Assembly (NCBI RefSeq): GCF_002929305.1
Contig: NZ_PJIO01000006.1
Location: 124,001-188,000, forward strand
Direction of reading: 5' to 3'
DNA from: Arthrobacter sp. GMC3
Lineage (GTDB): Bacteria > Actinomycetota > Actinomycetes > Actinomycetales > Micrococcaceae
Length of the DNA stretch: 64,000 bases
The notes under the pieces were generated by a model. It was not told the origin of the DNA and did no database searches. It saw nothing but the letters and a program-made list of their open reading frames with translations. Positions 53,275 through 62,155 of this stretch are shown here, one piece after another. The position numbers were made by a program, and so were the translations under genes. The first letter of the stretch is position 1; the number at the start of each line of letters is the position of its first letter.

Positions 53275-54879
53275 ATGAAAATACAAGGCACGATCAAGGC
53301 GGCTCTAAGCGCCGTCACTGTTGGCGCACTATCACTGACGATGGCCGCCTGTTCCGGTTCTACAGCCACTACAGGTGGCAATGAATTGGAGAACGGCAAA
53401 ACGTTCACCCTGCGGTTGAGCGTGGACCCCGGATCCCTGGACCCCCTCTTCGCGTCAAATTCCGTGACCCAGCAAACCGCCAGGTTCCTTTACGACTCGC
53501 TCGTGAACCTTGATCCGGACGGCAACATGGTGGCCGGCTTGGCACAGAAATGGCAGGGCACACCCACTGAAGCCACCTTCACATTGCGCAAAAACGTCAC
53601 GTGTTCAGACGGAAGTGCGCTGACACCGGAAATTGTTGCGGCCAATATCAACTTCGTCGGTGATCCCGAAAACAACTCAACCCGTACGGGCATTTCCGTT
53701 GCGCCCGGAGCTACGGCGACGGCGGACAACGAACAAGGAACAGTCACGGTGCACACACCATCGCCGGAACCTTTCCTGATCCGGAATATAGGCAACTTGC
53801 CCATAGTCTGCGCTGCAGGTAGCAAGGACCGCGGACTGCTTAAACAAGGGGCCGACGGCACAGGCATGTACACGCTCACAGAGGTGACTGCGGGCGACCA
53901 CTACACCCTGACCCGCCGCAAGGACTACGCATGGGGCCCTGGCGACTGGAAGACCGAACAGCAAGGCCTGCCAGACAAAGTTGTCCTCAAAGTCATCTCC
54001 AACGAGACCACCGCAGCGAACCTGCTCCTATCCGGAGGAGTCAACGCAGCCACCATAGTCGGGCCCGACAAAAAGAGGCTTCAAGCCAAGAAAACATTCC
54101 AGCGAGACTTGGTAACGCCGCTGGGTCAAATCTGGTTCAACCAAAAACCGGGATTGCCCGGCTCGGATGAAAAGGTGCGGCGCGCCTTGACTCAGGCACT
54201 AAATCTCGACGAACTTGGGCAGGTGGTGACCAGCGGAGACGGCAAACCCGCTACGGGTCTCATAGCGCCGGTTCTCAGTCCCTGCAAACAAGACACACTC
54301 AGTGGCAACCTCCCCGAACACGACCTCGAGGCTGCGAAGTCCACCTTGGATGCTGCCGGATGGAAGATCGGTGCGAACGGTATTCGCAGCAAGGATGGGA
54401 ACTCTCTGAAAATGGAATTCTTCTACCCCAGCACCATGGGACCGACCTTTGCTGCAGGCGCCGAGCTGATCAAGGAAGTTTGGTCAGGGATCGGCGTTGA
54501 CGTTCTCCTCAGGCCAGTCACGGATGCCGAGGGCAGTTCATTGATCCTGGGCGGAGAAGGCGGTTGGAACGCCGCTTTCGTTCCCATCGGAGTGTCCCTA
54601 CCCAACGAGCTTGTACCTCTCGTGTCCGGGCCTACCCCGCCAAACGGCGGCAATTTTGCCTTCATTAGCAACCCTGGCTATTCGGAGAACGTGCAAAAGG
54701 CCATGAGCGCCACTGCAGAAGCCGGTTGCGAGTCTTGGGCAGCTGCCGAACGGGAGCTATTCAAGCACGTCGACGTGGTGCCCTTCGTCAACTCGGTGAC
54801 TCCGACCTTCGCTGCCGGGGCAACCTTTGAACTGTCCGACGGACAGTTGGCCCCTGCCTCGGTCCGCATGGTGCGCTAA
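53275..54879 (+). CDS. ABC transporter substrate-binding lipoprotein, family 5
   Basis: A 534-residue receptor with signal MKIQGTIKAALSAVTVGALS and lipobox LTMAAC (Cys26). The family block LRLSVDPGSLDPLFASNSVT is followed by TFTLRKNVTCSDGSALTPEI, GTGMYTLTEV and KVRRALTQALNLDELGQVVT. CSDGS replaces the usual WSDG. The ATG at 53275 is 21 codons inside the longest frame and fits the signal peptide; GGAAG lies nine bases upstream. It is not beside permease genes. The nearest set lacking a binding protein is 46652-50613, so it may serve that transporter, with the class-C/class-A hydrolases and acyltransferase as co-expressed partners. Confidence 0.92.
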   Translation: MKIQGTIKAALSAVTVGALSLTMAACSGSTATTGGNELENGKTFTLRLSVDPGSLDPLFASNSVTQQTARFLYDSLVNLDPDGNMVAGLAQKWQGTPTEATFTLRKNVTCSDGSALTPEIVAANINFVGDPENNSTRTGISVAPGATATADNEQGTVTVHTPSPEPFLIRNIGNLPIVCAAGSKDRGLLKQGADGTGMYTLTEVTAGDHYTLTRRKDYAWGPGDWKTEQQGLPDKVVLKVISNETTAANLLLSGGVNAATIVGPDKKRLQAKKTFQRDLVTPLGQIWFNQKPGLPGSDEKVRRALTQALNLDELGQVVTSGDGKPATGLIAPVLSPCKQDTLSGNLPEHDLEAAKSTLDAAGWKIGANGIRSKDGNSLKMEFFYPSTMGPTFAAGAELIKEVWSGIGVDVLLRPVTDAEGSSLILGGEGGWNAAFVPIGVSLPNELVPLVSGPTPPNGGNFAFISNPGYSENVQKAMSATAEAGCESWAAAERELFKHVDVVPFVNSVTPTFAAGATFELSDGQLAPASVRMVR

Positions 54880-55025
54880 CAGTTTCGCTCATTGGATGCT
54901 CCGTCCAGCCGACGGCGGGACGGAGCATCCCCATTTCTACCGAAAGTTTTCCACGACAATCTGAACGGCAACTGTTGGTCCTCGCGGCCAAAGTCAAAAG
55001 CTCAAAATCGAACCAGGATTAGATC

Positions 55026-55895
55026 ATGTCACTCATTCTCGACGCCCACTCTTCTGCTGAGCGCGCCCACGCCACTGCTGCCGCTGCAGCAGCCTCGGCC
55101 AACGTCCGAATTGTCGACGAGCACCAGCGTGAGAGGCTTCAGGACATCGAAGGGCTTTTGGTGGCAATCTGGGGGATGTCTCCCCACGGAGCCCCCATTC
55201 CCTTTGACCTGCTCCGAAGCATTTCGCACGCCGGATGTAACGTTTCCGCGGCCTATACCCCGGAAGGAGTTCTCTGTGGTGCCGCGGTCGCCATTGTCGC
55301 GCCCGAAGGACTCACATATTCGCTGATAGCCGGGGTGCTCCCCGGCATTGCTGACAAGGGTGTGGGTTTCGCTCTAAAGCAACATCAACGAGCTTGGTCG
55401 TTGGCACGCGGTATAGAGACCATGACATGGACTTTCGATCCCCTGGTTAGCCGGAACGCCCGCTTCAATCTGTCCAAACTTGGTGCCGCCACTTCCACGT
55501 ATGAGAGAAACTTCTACGGCCTAATGGAGGACGAGATAAACGCCAACGACGAATCGGACAGGCTGGTGGTCATCTGGCCGCTGTCCTCGGAGCGGAGTCT
55601 CAGATGCAGCGAAGGCCTGGTGGACGAGGTAAACCTCCCCCAGGGCGCACTGCTCAATGTCATTGAATATGGGCCCGACGCACAGCCCGCGCTCGTCCGA
55701 TCGGACGGCAACCTGTGGTGCCGGGCACCGCATGACATCCTCGCCCTGCGGGAATCAGACCCCCAAGAAGCAGCGATGTGGCGTTCGCAGCTCCGCGAAA
55801 TCCTGGAGTCCGCTTTCGCATCCGGCTACATTGCCTCGGGAGTCACCCGGACTGGCTGGTACAAGCTCACGCCTTCCTCAACAACCAGCCAGTAA
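55026..55895 (+). CDS. GNAT-superfamily N-acyltransferase, COG3375-like (copy 2)
   Basis: A 289-residue predicted acyltransferase, paralogue of 42273-43157. Shared landmarks are a CoA-site region GVGFALKQHQRAWSLARGIE, the signature METF-free segment TMTWTFDPLVSRNARFNLSK then LGAATSTYERNFYGLMEDEI, and a C-terminal region ending near LRESDPQEAAMWRSQLREIL, parallel to LRHSDPSLASEWRLVVRQVL in copy 1. The N-terminal 35 residues are Ala-rich and variable. AGGA lies seven bases before the ATG. It is followed after 82 bases by an M55 D-aminopeptidase gene on the same strand, so the two are likely co-transcribed and may act on the same substrate. Confidence 0.86.
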   Translation: MSLILDAHSSAERAHATAAAAAASANVRIVDEHQRERLQDIEGLLVAIWGMSPHGAPIPFDLLRSISHAGCNVSAAYTPEGVLCGAAVAIVAPEGLTYSLIAGVLPGIADKGVGFALKQHQRAWSLARGIETMTWTFDPLVSRNARFNLSKLGAATSTYERNFYGLMEDEINANDESDRLVVIWPLSSERSLRCSEGLVDEVNLPQGALLNVIEYGPDAQPALVRSDGNLWCRAPHDILALRESDPQEAAMWRSQLREILESAFASGYIASGVTRTGWYKLTPSSTTSQ

Positions 55896-55977
55896 CCGAA
55901 TTCAGTACCGTTGCGCTACATGCCGCGCACCGACCAAACACCGCTGCCCAATGCGCAGCGGCCACGAAGGAGACCGC

Positions 55978-56823
55978 ATGAAGGTATACATTTCTGTTGA
56001 CATGGAGGGCATCTCAGGGGTGGCCACCTTTGACCAAATTATTCGGGGTGGAACCGGCTATCCTCGGGCCCAAGCCTTGATGACGGCAGAGGCCAACGCG
56101 GCCGTGGAAGGAGCCTTCGAGGGAGGGGCAACGGAGGTCCTGATCAATGACAGCCACGGGACAATGAACAACCTCCTTCACGAGGATCTCGATCCCCGCG
56201 CCCGCGTCATTTTCGGAGATCCCACAGCATTTTGCATGGCTGAAGGCCTGACATCAGACTTCGATATCGCCTTTTACATCGGATATCACGCACCCGCGGG
56301 CGTGGAAGGCCTGCTGGCCCATAGTTTTTCGGCGCTCTTTACCAGTTTCAAACTCAACGGCGAGATCGCTTCAGAGGCATCCATTAACGCCCTCTTCGCA
56401 GCTACCCGCGGTGTCCCCGTCGGTTTAGTAACAGGCGACGACGTCATCTGCGGCATCGCCGAACGCGAGTTCCCGGGCGTGCTGACCGTTCCAGTCAAGA
56501 TTGCCCACGGGTTCCAGGCCGCCAATAGCCTCTCACCCACGTACGCCCGGGCAGCCATCCGCAGGAGTGCGCGTGCTGCCGTGCAAGGCATCCAGAAAAC
56601 TCGCCTGGTACCCGTGCCGGACAGGCTTCGGCTTGAGATCGGCTTCCAGAACCCCTTGGCCGCCGAGCTATTGGAAGCCGTTCCCGGTGTGTCGAGGGTC
56701 AGCAACCTTGTAATCGCCAGAGAAGTCGAATCTGCCGAGGATCTTTTGGGGATGATTGGTACTACGTACGAATTAGCAGCAGTTGCCTCGAAAACAATGT
56801 TTCTCCGTGAATCCCTGAGATAG
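55978..56823 (+). CDS. dppA: M55-family D-aminopeptidase (DppA type), copy 1
   Basis: A 281-residue zinc peptidase, expected to form a ring-shaped decamer and release N-terminal D-residues such as D-Ala from D-Ala-D-Ala. The ligands of the di-zinc site are visible: Asp8 and Glu10 (SVDMEG), His60 (INDSHG), His about 104 (GYHAPAG) and Glu about 133 (SEASIN). AAGGAG lies five bases before the ATG. It is transcribed with the COG3375-type acyltransferase and ends at a 23-bp hairpin. A second copy of identical length is at 62156-63001. Confidence 0.95.
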   Translation: MKVYISVDMEGISGVATFDQIIRGGTGYPRAQALMTAEANAAVEGAFEGGATEVLINDSHGTMNNLLHEDLDPRARVIFGDPTAFCMAEGLTSDFDIAFYIGYHAPAGVEGLLAHSFSALFTSFKLNGEIASEASINALFAATRGVPVGLVTGDDVICGIAEREFPGVLTVPVKIAHGFQAANSLSPTYARAAIRRSARAAVQGIQKTRLVPVPDRLRLEIGFQNPLAAELLEAVPGVSRVSNLVIAREVESAEDLLGMIGTTYELAAVASKTMFLRESLR

Positions 56824-56836
56824 GGAGGCGCACTAC

Positions 56837-56886
56837 GTCAAAGGCCTCTGCAGGAGCTGGATTCAGCTCCTGCAGAGGCCTTTGAC
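56837..56886. terminator. Perfect 23-bp hairpin between convergent operons
   Basis: Arms 56837-56859 and 56864-56886 (GTCAAAGGCCTCTGCAGGAG... and its complement) with a GATT loop, 14 bases after the dppA stop and 25 bases before the end of the DppF gene on the other strand. In the plus direction it begins in a purine-rich arm and no T-run follows. Confidence 0.75.
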
Positions 56887-56910
56887 ATCCCAACCGAAAC
56901 GGCTCAGGAC

Positions 56911-57714
56911 TTAGTATCGGATCCGCGGAATCGAGCTTAGAAGCGTCCGGGTGTACTGATCCCGGGGTTCGGTGAAGAGCCTTTCCGTGTCTCCGTCTTC
57001 CACGATGTTCCCGCGGTACATCACGGCGACGTTCTCACAAAGGTTGCGGACCACTGCCAAATCATGGGCAATGAACAAAACAGACAACCCCAGTTCGTCC
57101 CTCAGGTCTGCCAAGAGATTGACGATACCGGCCTGCACGGACACATCCAAGGCAGAAACGGCCTCGTCAGCAACCAACAACGAAGGCTCCAGTGCGAGGG
57201 CTTTCGCGATGGCCACCCTTTGGCGCTGCCCACCAGACATGGAAATCGGGTAGCTATCCAGCGCCCTGGCCGGCAGTTGGACTTGGTCCATCAGTTCAAG
57301 GCACCTCGTGCCAATGTCCCGTGATTGAACAATACGGTGAACCCGCAACAGCTCGGCCAAAGACTGACGAATAGTCATCCTTGGATCCAACGACGAATAT
57401 GGATCCTGAAACACCATCTGGATGTGGCGCCTCTGCTCTTTGGTCCGTCGGACGGGCAACTCGTCACCATTGAACACCACCGTGCCTGTAAAAGAACGCT
57501 CCAAAGCTGTCAGAACACGGGCCAGAGTGGATTTGCCAGAGCCTGACTCACCTACCAACCCGTGGATCGTGCCCCGGGGGACGCTGAGATCGACGCCGTT
57601 CAGAGCAACGATTTTGCGCCGGTCGTTTCCCCGGCCTGTAGAGAATTCGACGCGGATATCCCGCATCTCGAGAATATTTTCGGAAGCCGGCTGAGCCAGC
57701 TGGAATGTGGACAT
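56911..57714 (-). CDS. dppF: Peptide-ABC ATPase, DppF type (short form)
   Basis: A 267-residue ATPase: Walker [10 protein letters not shown]-loop MVFQDPYSSLDPRMT, signature MSGGQRQRV, Walker B LLVADEAVSALD (Ala instead of Pro), H-loop IAHDLAVVRN. It ends soon after the ATPase core (DQYTRTLLSSIPRIRY) and lacks the cysteine-bearing C-terminal oligopeptide domain of about 60 residues found in the other ATPases here. Last gene of a complete five-part transporter operon headed by an M55 peptidase. The DppD start lies three bases downstream in gene order. Confidence 0.93.
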   Translation of the reverse strand: MSTFQLAQPASENILEMRDIRVEFSTGRGNDRRKIVALNGVDLSVPRGTIHGLVGESGSGKSTLARVLTALERSFTGTVVFNGDELPVRRTKEQRRHIQMVFQDPYSSLDPRMTIRQSLAELLRVHRIVQSRDIGTRCLELMDQVQLPARALDSYPISMSGGQRQRVAIAKALALEPSLLVADEAVSALDVSVQAGIVNLLADLRDELGLSVLFIAHDLAVVRNLCENVAVMYRGNIVEDGDTERLFTEPRDQYTRTLLSSIPRIRY

Positions 57715-57717
57715 GTG

Positions 57718-58653
57718 CTAATGCTCCTCAGGGATCGAAAGGGAATCCGGCGCATGGTCCGCCATCCGCATCGCGAACGAATAGTCGGCTGGCCTGTCTC
57801 GAAGGGCCGGCGTGGTCCCGGGTATCGATCGAAGCCGTTGACCAGGTTCATCAATTCGCGGCGTTGCGGCCAGGAGTGCGCGCGTGTATTCTTCCCTCGG
57901 ATTTCCCAACACCTCTGCTGCGCTACCGGATTCCACCAGTTGACCCGCATACAAGACGCTGATGGTGCTGCAGAGTTCGGAGACAACAGCCAAGTCGTGA
58001 GTGACGTAGAGAATCCCAGCGTTGAGCTCCGTCCGTAGTCCGTCAAACAGGGCCAGGACCTGTGCCTGCACGGTCACATCGAGTGCAGTTGTTGGTTCGT
58101 CACAGAGAATCAGCTCGGGTTCACAGGCAACACTGGCGGCGATCATCACCCGCTGCCGCATACCACCGGACAATTGAAATGGATAGGCGTCCACCCGCAA
58201 TTCCGGATGGGGTATCCCCACTAACTGCATCATATGGACGGCGTACTCCCGGGCCTGCTTTCGGCTCCATCCCTTCCGTTGGGCAATACCATCCGTTATC
58301 TGAGTGCCAACGCGGGCAATAGGATTCAGTGCCACCGCGGGTTCCTGGAACACCATTGACATACCTGTGCCACGGATCTTCCGGAAGTTCCGGCCGTTGT
58401 TCGCAAACAAGTCTGTGCCATTAAAGTAGGCGCTTCCTGCGCTGACGCGGGCGTTGGAGGGCAGCAAACCCATGAGCGACCGAAGGGCCAGACTCTTCCC
58501 GGAACCTGACTCCCCTACGAGTCCATGGGCTTCTGCCCGTTGGACCGTAAAGGAAACGTCCTTCAGGGCCGCATACTCGCCACCTTGGATAGACACATCA
58601 ACGCATAATCCCTCCACTTTCAGGAGTGGCTGGCCCACAGTTGCCCCCCTCAT
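57718..58653 (-). CDS. dppD: Peptide-ABC ATPase, DppD type
   Basis: A 311-residue ATPase with Walker [10 protein letters not shown]-loop [15 protein letters not shown], signature LSGGMRQRV and Walker [13 protein letters not shown]. The C-terminal oligopeptide region is short and has no cysteines ([20 protein letters not shown]), unlike the Cys-cluster form in the fused ATPases of this window. Start overlaps the DppC stop by four bases. It forms a heterodimer with the adjacent DppF. Confidence 0.93.
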   Translation of the reverse strand: MRGATVGQPLLKVEGLCVDVSIQGGEYAALKDVSFTVQRAEAHGLVGESGSGKSLALRSLMGLLPSNARVSAGSAYFNGTDLFANNGRNFRKIRGTGMSMVFQEPAVALNPIARVGTQITDGIAQRKGWSRKQAREYAVHMMQLVGIPHPELRVDAYPFQLSGGMRQRVMIAASVACEPELILCDEPTTALDVTVQAQVLALFDGLRTELNAGILYVTHDLAVVSELCSTISVLYAGQLVESGSAAEVLGNPREEYTRALLAATPRIDEPGQRLRSIPGTTPALRDRPADYSFAMRMADHAPDSLSIPEEH

Positions 58654-59546
58654 CTCTTTGCTCGCAGCGCGTTGGCGATTCCGTCGCCTAGGAATGTCAG
58701 GGAGAGGCTGGCCAGGATAACAGCTGCACTTGGAATCAACACAAGCGCGTAATTTCCGGAAGCCAGGAACTGTTGGCCGTCACTGATCATTTGTCCCCAA
58801 TCAGGAGTTGGTGGAACGATGCCCAACCCGAAATAGCTCAGCGTTACGATCACGCCAATGTTGGACACAACGTCACTCATGGCGAAAACTACTGCTTGAG
58901 TTATCGTGTTGGGCAAGACATGCCGGACCACGATGCGGGCCTTCCCAAGTCCACCGGTCTCGCAGGACTGGATGAAGTCCCTGCCCCGGACCACGAGCGT
59001 TTCGGCACGCACTATCCTCGCGTAGGATACCCAGCTCACAAGGCTGATCGCCAGGAAGATGCTCATGGGCCCGTTACCAAAGACGAAAACCAAGGTAATG
59101 ACCAGCACGAAGAACGGGAACGCAGAAACCACGTCGGCAATGCGCATTATCAGCGTGTCGCACCAGCCACCGAAGTAGCCACACAACGCTCCCACAATCG
59201 TCCCCAGCACAAAGGGGAAGACGACAGCGAGTGCTGCAATGCCCAAGTCGCTGCGGGCACCGAAAAGAAGCCGGCTCCAGGTGTCCCGGCCCAGATTATC
59301 TGTTCCCAGCGGGTGTGCTGCCGTCGGCCCCGACAAGGTATTTGCCAAGTCCATGGCCGTCGGGTCGTGGGGAGTTAAAAAGGGGGCAAAAACCGCCGCC
59401 ATGACCATTGCTCCGAAGATGACGCCGCCGATAAGGAGTTCGACGTTGGATCCATGGCCCCATGGCCGTATCCGTGAGCGCCACGAAGGTTTACTCCCAC
59501 CGAGTCCAGATTTGATTGAAGTATGAGGAAGAAGCGTCTGGGTCAT
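58650..59546 (-). CDS. dppC: Peptide-type ABC permease, DppC
   Basis: A 298-residue permease: N-terminal helix ELLIGGVIFGAMVMAAVFAP, the block HPLGTDNLGRDTWSRLLFGA in its canonical form, EAA loop ETGGLGKARIVVRHVLPNTI, and end [14 protein letters not shown]. The N-terminal 40 residues are rich in Ser/Trp/Arg and cytoplasmic. Overlaps dppB and dppD by four bases each. Confidence 0.94.
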   Translation of the reverse strand: MTQTLLPHTSIKSGLGGSKPSWRSRIRPWGHGSNVELLIGGVIFGAMVMAAVFAPFLTPHDPTAMDLANTLSGPTAAHPLGTDNLGRDTWSRLLFGARSDLGIAALAVVFPFVLGTIVGALCGYFGGWCDTLIMRIADVVSAFPFFVLVITLVFVFGNGPMSIFLAISLVSWVSYARIVRAETLVVRGRDFIQSCETGGLGKARIVVRHVLPNTITQAVVFAMSDVVSNIGVIVTLSYFGLGIVPPTPDWGQMISDGQQFLASGNYALVLIPSAAVILASLSLTFLGDGIANALRAKR

Positions 59547-60478
59547 GTCAGTCTCGCTCTCGGGTCAAGTAGGGCATAGGACAGGTCCGTAATGAGATAG
59601 ACCACAACAACGATTCCCGCAAAGACGAGGGTGGTCGCCTGGACCACGGGAAAGTCCCTCCCGAGAATGCCGGCCAGCATGAGGCTTCCCATGCCCGGAA
59701 TGGCAAAGACCTTTTCCACCACCAGGGCCCCACCGGCTAGGACGCCGGCTTGGATTCCCAGGATGGTCACCCCTGAAATGCTGCCGTTGCGGATGGCGTA
59801 GGCAGCCAACACGGTGGCTGGCTTCAATCCCTTGGAATGGCCAAAAGCGACGAAGTCGCTTTGAAGTGCGTCCGTCAAAGAGGCCCTCAGGCTGTTAACT
59901 AGCATGGGCACGATTCCCAAGGCGACTGTCATGGCTGGCAAGACGAGGGAATGAAGGTGTTCCGCGGTCGTCCTGCCGTAGCCGCCCACGGGAAACCAGT
60001 GCAGCTTCAGACCAAAGACGATTACCAGCAGAGTTCCGATCAGGAATGTAGGAGTTCCTTGGGCCACTGCACCGAAAATGCGCACCCCAATGTCGCTTCC
60101 ACCCCGCCCCCGGACGGCAACCCAGGTTGCGAGGGGAAGGGAGATTACGACGGCGAAAGTTACCGCCATGAGCATTAGTAGGAGCGTGGTGGGCAGCCGT
60201 TCGGCGAGCAGCGCGGTGATGGGCGAGCGGTATTGGAACGAAGTTCCCAAGTTGCCGCTGACTAGATCAGTCAAGAAATGCCAGTACTGCACACCCAACG
60301 GCTGATCCAACCCCCACTCGGCGCGTAGTGCTTGAACGGCCGACTCGGGAGCCTTATCGCCCAAGGTTGCCCGGGCGGGATCGCCGGGAGTGGCATGGAC
60401 AAGGGCAAAGGTCGCCGTGACGACTCCCCAGACGACGAGGGCAAGGAGGCCCAGCCGGCGGACCAAGAACCGGGTCAT
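59543..60478 (-). CDS. dppB: Peptide-type ABC permease, DppB
   Basis: A 311-residue permease with MTRFLVRRLGLLALVVWGVV as first helix, loop TPGDPARATLGDKAPESAVQ, LDQPLGVQYWHFLTDLVSGN and GTSFQYRSPI, EAA loop GHSKGLKPATVLAAYAIRNG, and terminus LTDLSYALLDPRARLT. It follows the binding-protein gene after a 52-base gap in the operon headed by M55 copy 2. Confidence 0.94.
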   Translation of the reverse strand: MTRFLVRRLGLLALVVWGVVTATFALVHATPGDPARATLGDKAPESAVQALRAEWGLDQPLGVQYWHFLTDLVSGNLGTSFQYRSPITALLAERLPTTLLLMLMAVTFAVVISLPLATWVAVRGRGGSDIGVRIFGAVAQGTPTFLIGTLLVIVFGLKLHWFPVGGYGRTTAEHLHSLVLPAMTVALGIVPMLVNSLRASLTDALQSDFVAFGHSKGLKPATVLAAYAIRNGSISGVTILGIQAGVLAGGALVVEKVFAIPGMGSLMLAGILGRDFPVVQATTLVFAGIVVVVYLITDLSYALLDPRARLT

Positions 60479-60530
60479 TTATCCCCACCCGATCTGGCGC
60501 GGTTTCCTGAAGGAGACTGGTTGCCCGGGC

Positions 60531-62093
60531 TTATTTCGACAGCCATGTGTTCACCAAGTTGTAGTTGCCGGTCATGGACGGCTGGAAGTCGTGGACCCTG
60601 TCGCTGTAGCTATAGAGCATAGGTTGGTAAAGCAGCGGTATCAGGGGCTGGTCATCATTGACCTTTTGCTGGATGGTGGAGTAGATTTTTGCCCTCTCAG
60701 CCTGGTCACTGAGGCTTGCCGCTTTCGTTGCCAGGTCGGCAACCTCTTGACTGTCATAGCCCGTGTACAAGGCGTTGGAGCCGCCTGATTGAACTGCGAT
60801 GAACCTCACCAATTCGTCCGGGTCCGTGATGTCTGTGGTGGCATAGCTGATCGCCATGTCGTAGTCCATCGATTTCCTGGTGGCCCGTAGCGCCCCCGGT
60901 TCCATCTGGTTAATGGTCAGGGTTATACCTATATCTGAAAGCTCACCTTGCAGGATTTGTGCAGTGGTCAACTGGGTTGCGTTGCCACTTGCCACCAAGA
61001 TGTCGGCGCTAAATCCCTGTGGCGTTGAGGACAGCTTCATCTCCTTCTTTGCTTCTTCGAGATTGAATTGCCTGCCCTTCACGTTCGCGTCATAGGCCCA
61101 ATAGGCAGGGCTGAGGAACGAACCAGCGGCAGTCCCCTGCCCGAAGTACGCGGCCTTCAGTATCGCCTCTCGGTCAATGGCATGAGCGATAGCCCGCCGC
61201 ACATGGACATCCGTGAAGGGAGCCCTAGTGTTGTTAAGCGAGAGGAAACTGGTGTAGCTGCTATCGAATGCTGAAGCCTTGAGTCCCGGCGTTGATGATA
61301 GCGCCGCGAAGCTGCTCGCCGCAGGCGTCTCATTGACGGTGATCTGCCCACCCTGTAGCTGTGTCGCACGGGTATTCGCATCGCCCACGGCAACGAAAGT
61401 CACAGCATCGAGATACGGCCGGTCAGCACCCCAGTAAGACGTATTTTTGACCAGTTCCAACTGCTGCCCAATGGTCCAACTTTTCACCTTAAACGGCCCC
61501 GACCCCACCGGGGCTTTGGCGAACTCCTCCCTGGATTTGCCGCCGTAATTCGCCGGGACTATGGAATTTGCATAAAGAGCCAGTACCGACGGCAGGGGCG
61601 ACCATGCCGTCTTCGTTCTGACTACCACGGTGTCCGGGGAAGGAGTTTCGACGGCGGCAATCTGCTCATTCAGAAATCCTGAGGGCAGATTGGGATCCGA
61701 GGCGGTATCCAGGGAGAATTTCACATCCGCCGAGGTGAGAGCGGTTCCGTCGGAAAAGGTAGTACCCGGCCTGAGAGTGAACGTCCATGCAAGTTTGTCC
61801 GAAGATTGAACCCAGTCCGTGGCCAAGGACGGCTTGAGGCCCTCACCATTTACCGATGGAACGACGAGGGTGTCAAAGATTTCTTCTGATGTCCAAATAG
61901 ATTGGTTGTCGGTAGCATCGGCGGGCATCAAAGTCGTCACATCCATTTCCCTAGCCATCACAAGATGCCCTCCAGCCTGGGGCGTCCCCATCCCGTCAGA
62001 GGATGAGGACAGATCCGGGGAGCATGCGACCAGAAGCAGGGATGCGATGAGTGTCGAGGCGGCCAACGCTGGCAGCCATTTTTTTGGAATCAT
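60531..62093 (-). CDS. ABC transporter substrate-binding lipoprotein, family 5 (DppE-like)
   Basis: A 520-residue receptor with signal MIPKKWLPALAASTLIASLL and lipobox LLVAC (Cys24). Family-5 blocks: AWTFTLRPGTTFSDGTALTS, VKFSLDTASDPNLPS, PVGSGPFKVKSWTIGQQLEL and VHVRRAIAHAIDREAILKAA. GTTFSDG stands where WSDG is usual. It sits between the M55 peptidase and the permeases, so it should be the receptor for the D-residue peptides the peptidase handles. Confidence 0.93.
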   Translation of the reverse strand: MIPKKWLPALAASTLIASLLLVACSPDLSSSSDGMGTPQAGGHLVMAREMDVTTLMPADATDNQSIWTSEEIFDTLVVPSVNGEGLKPSLATDWVQSSDKLAWTFTLRPGTTFSDGTALTSADVKFSLDTASDPNLPSGFLNEQIAAVETPSPDTVVVRTKTAWSPLPSVLALYANSIVPANYGGKSREEFAKAPVGSGPFKVKSWTIGQQLELVKNTSYWGADRPYLDAVTFVAVGDANTRATQLQGGQITVNETPAASSFAALSSTPGLKASAFDSSYTSFLSLNNTRAPFTDVHVRRAIAHAIDREAILKAAYFGQGTAAGSFLSPAYWAYDANVKGRQFNLEEAKKEMKLSSTPQGFSADILVASGNATQLTTAQILQGELSDIGITLTINQMEPGALRATRKSMDYDMAISYATTDITDPDELVRFIAVQSGGSNALYTGYDSQEVADLATKAASLSDQAERAKIYSTIQQKVNDDQPLIPLLYQPMLYSYSDRVHDFQPSMTGNYNLVNTWLSK

Positions 62094-62155
62094 TGTTTCT
62101 CCTCTATAGGGGACACGAGTGCGATGGTGGAATAGGTCATCAGGTCTGCGGCTGG

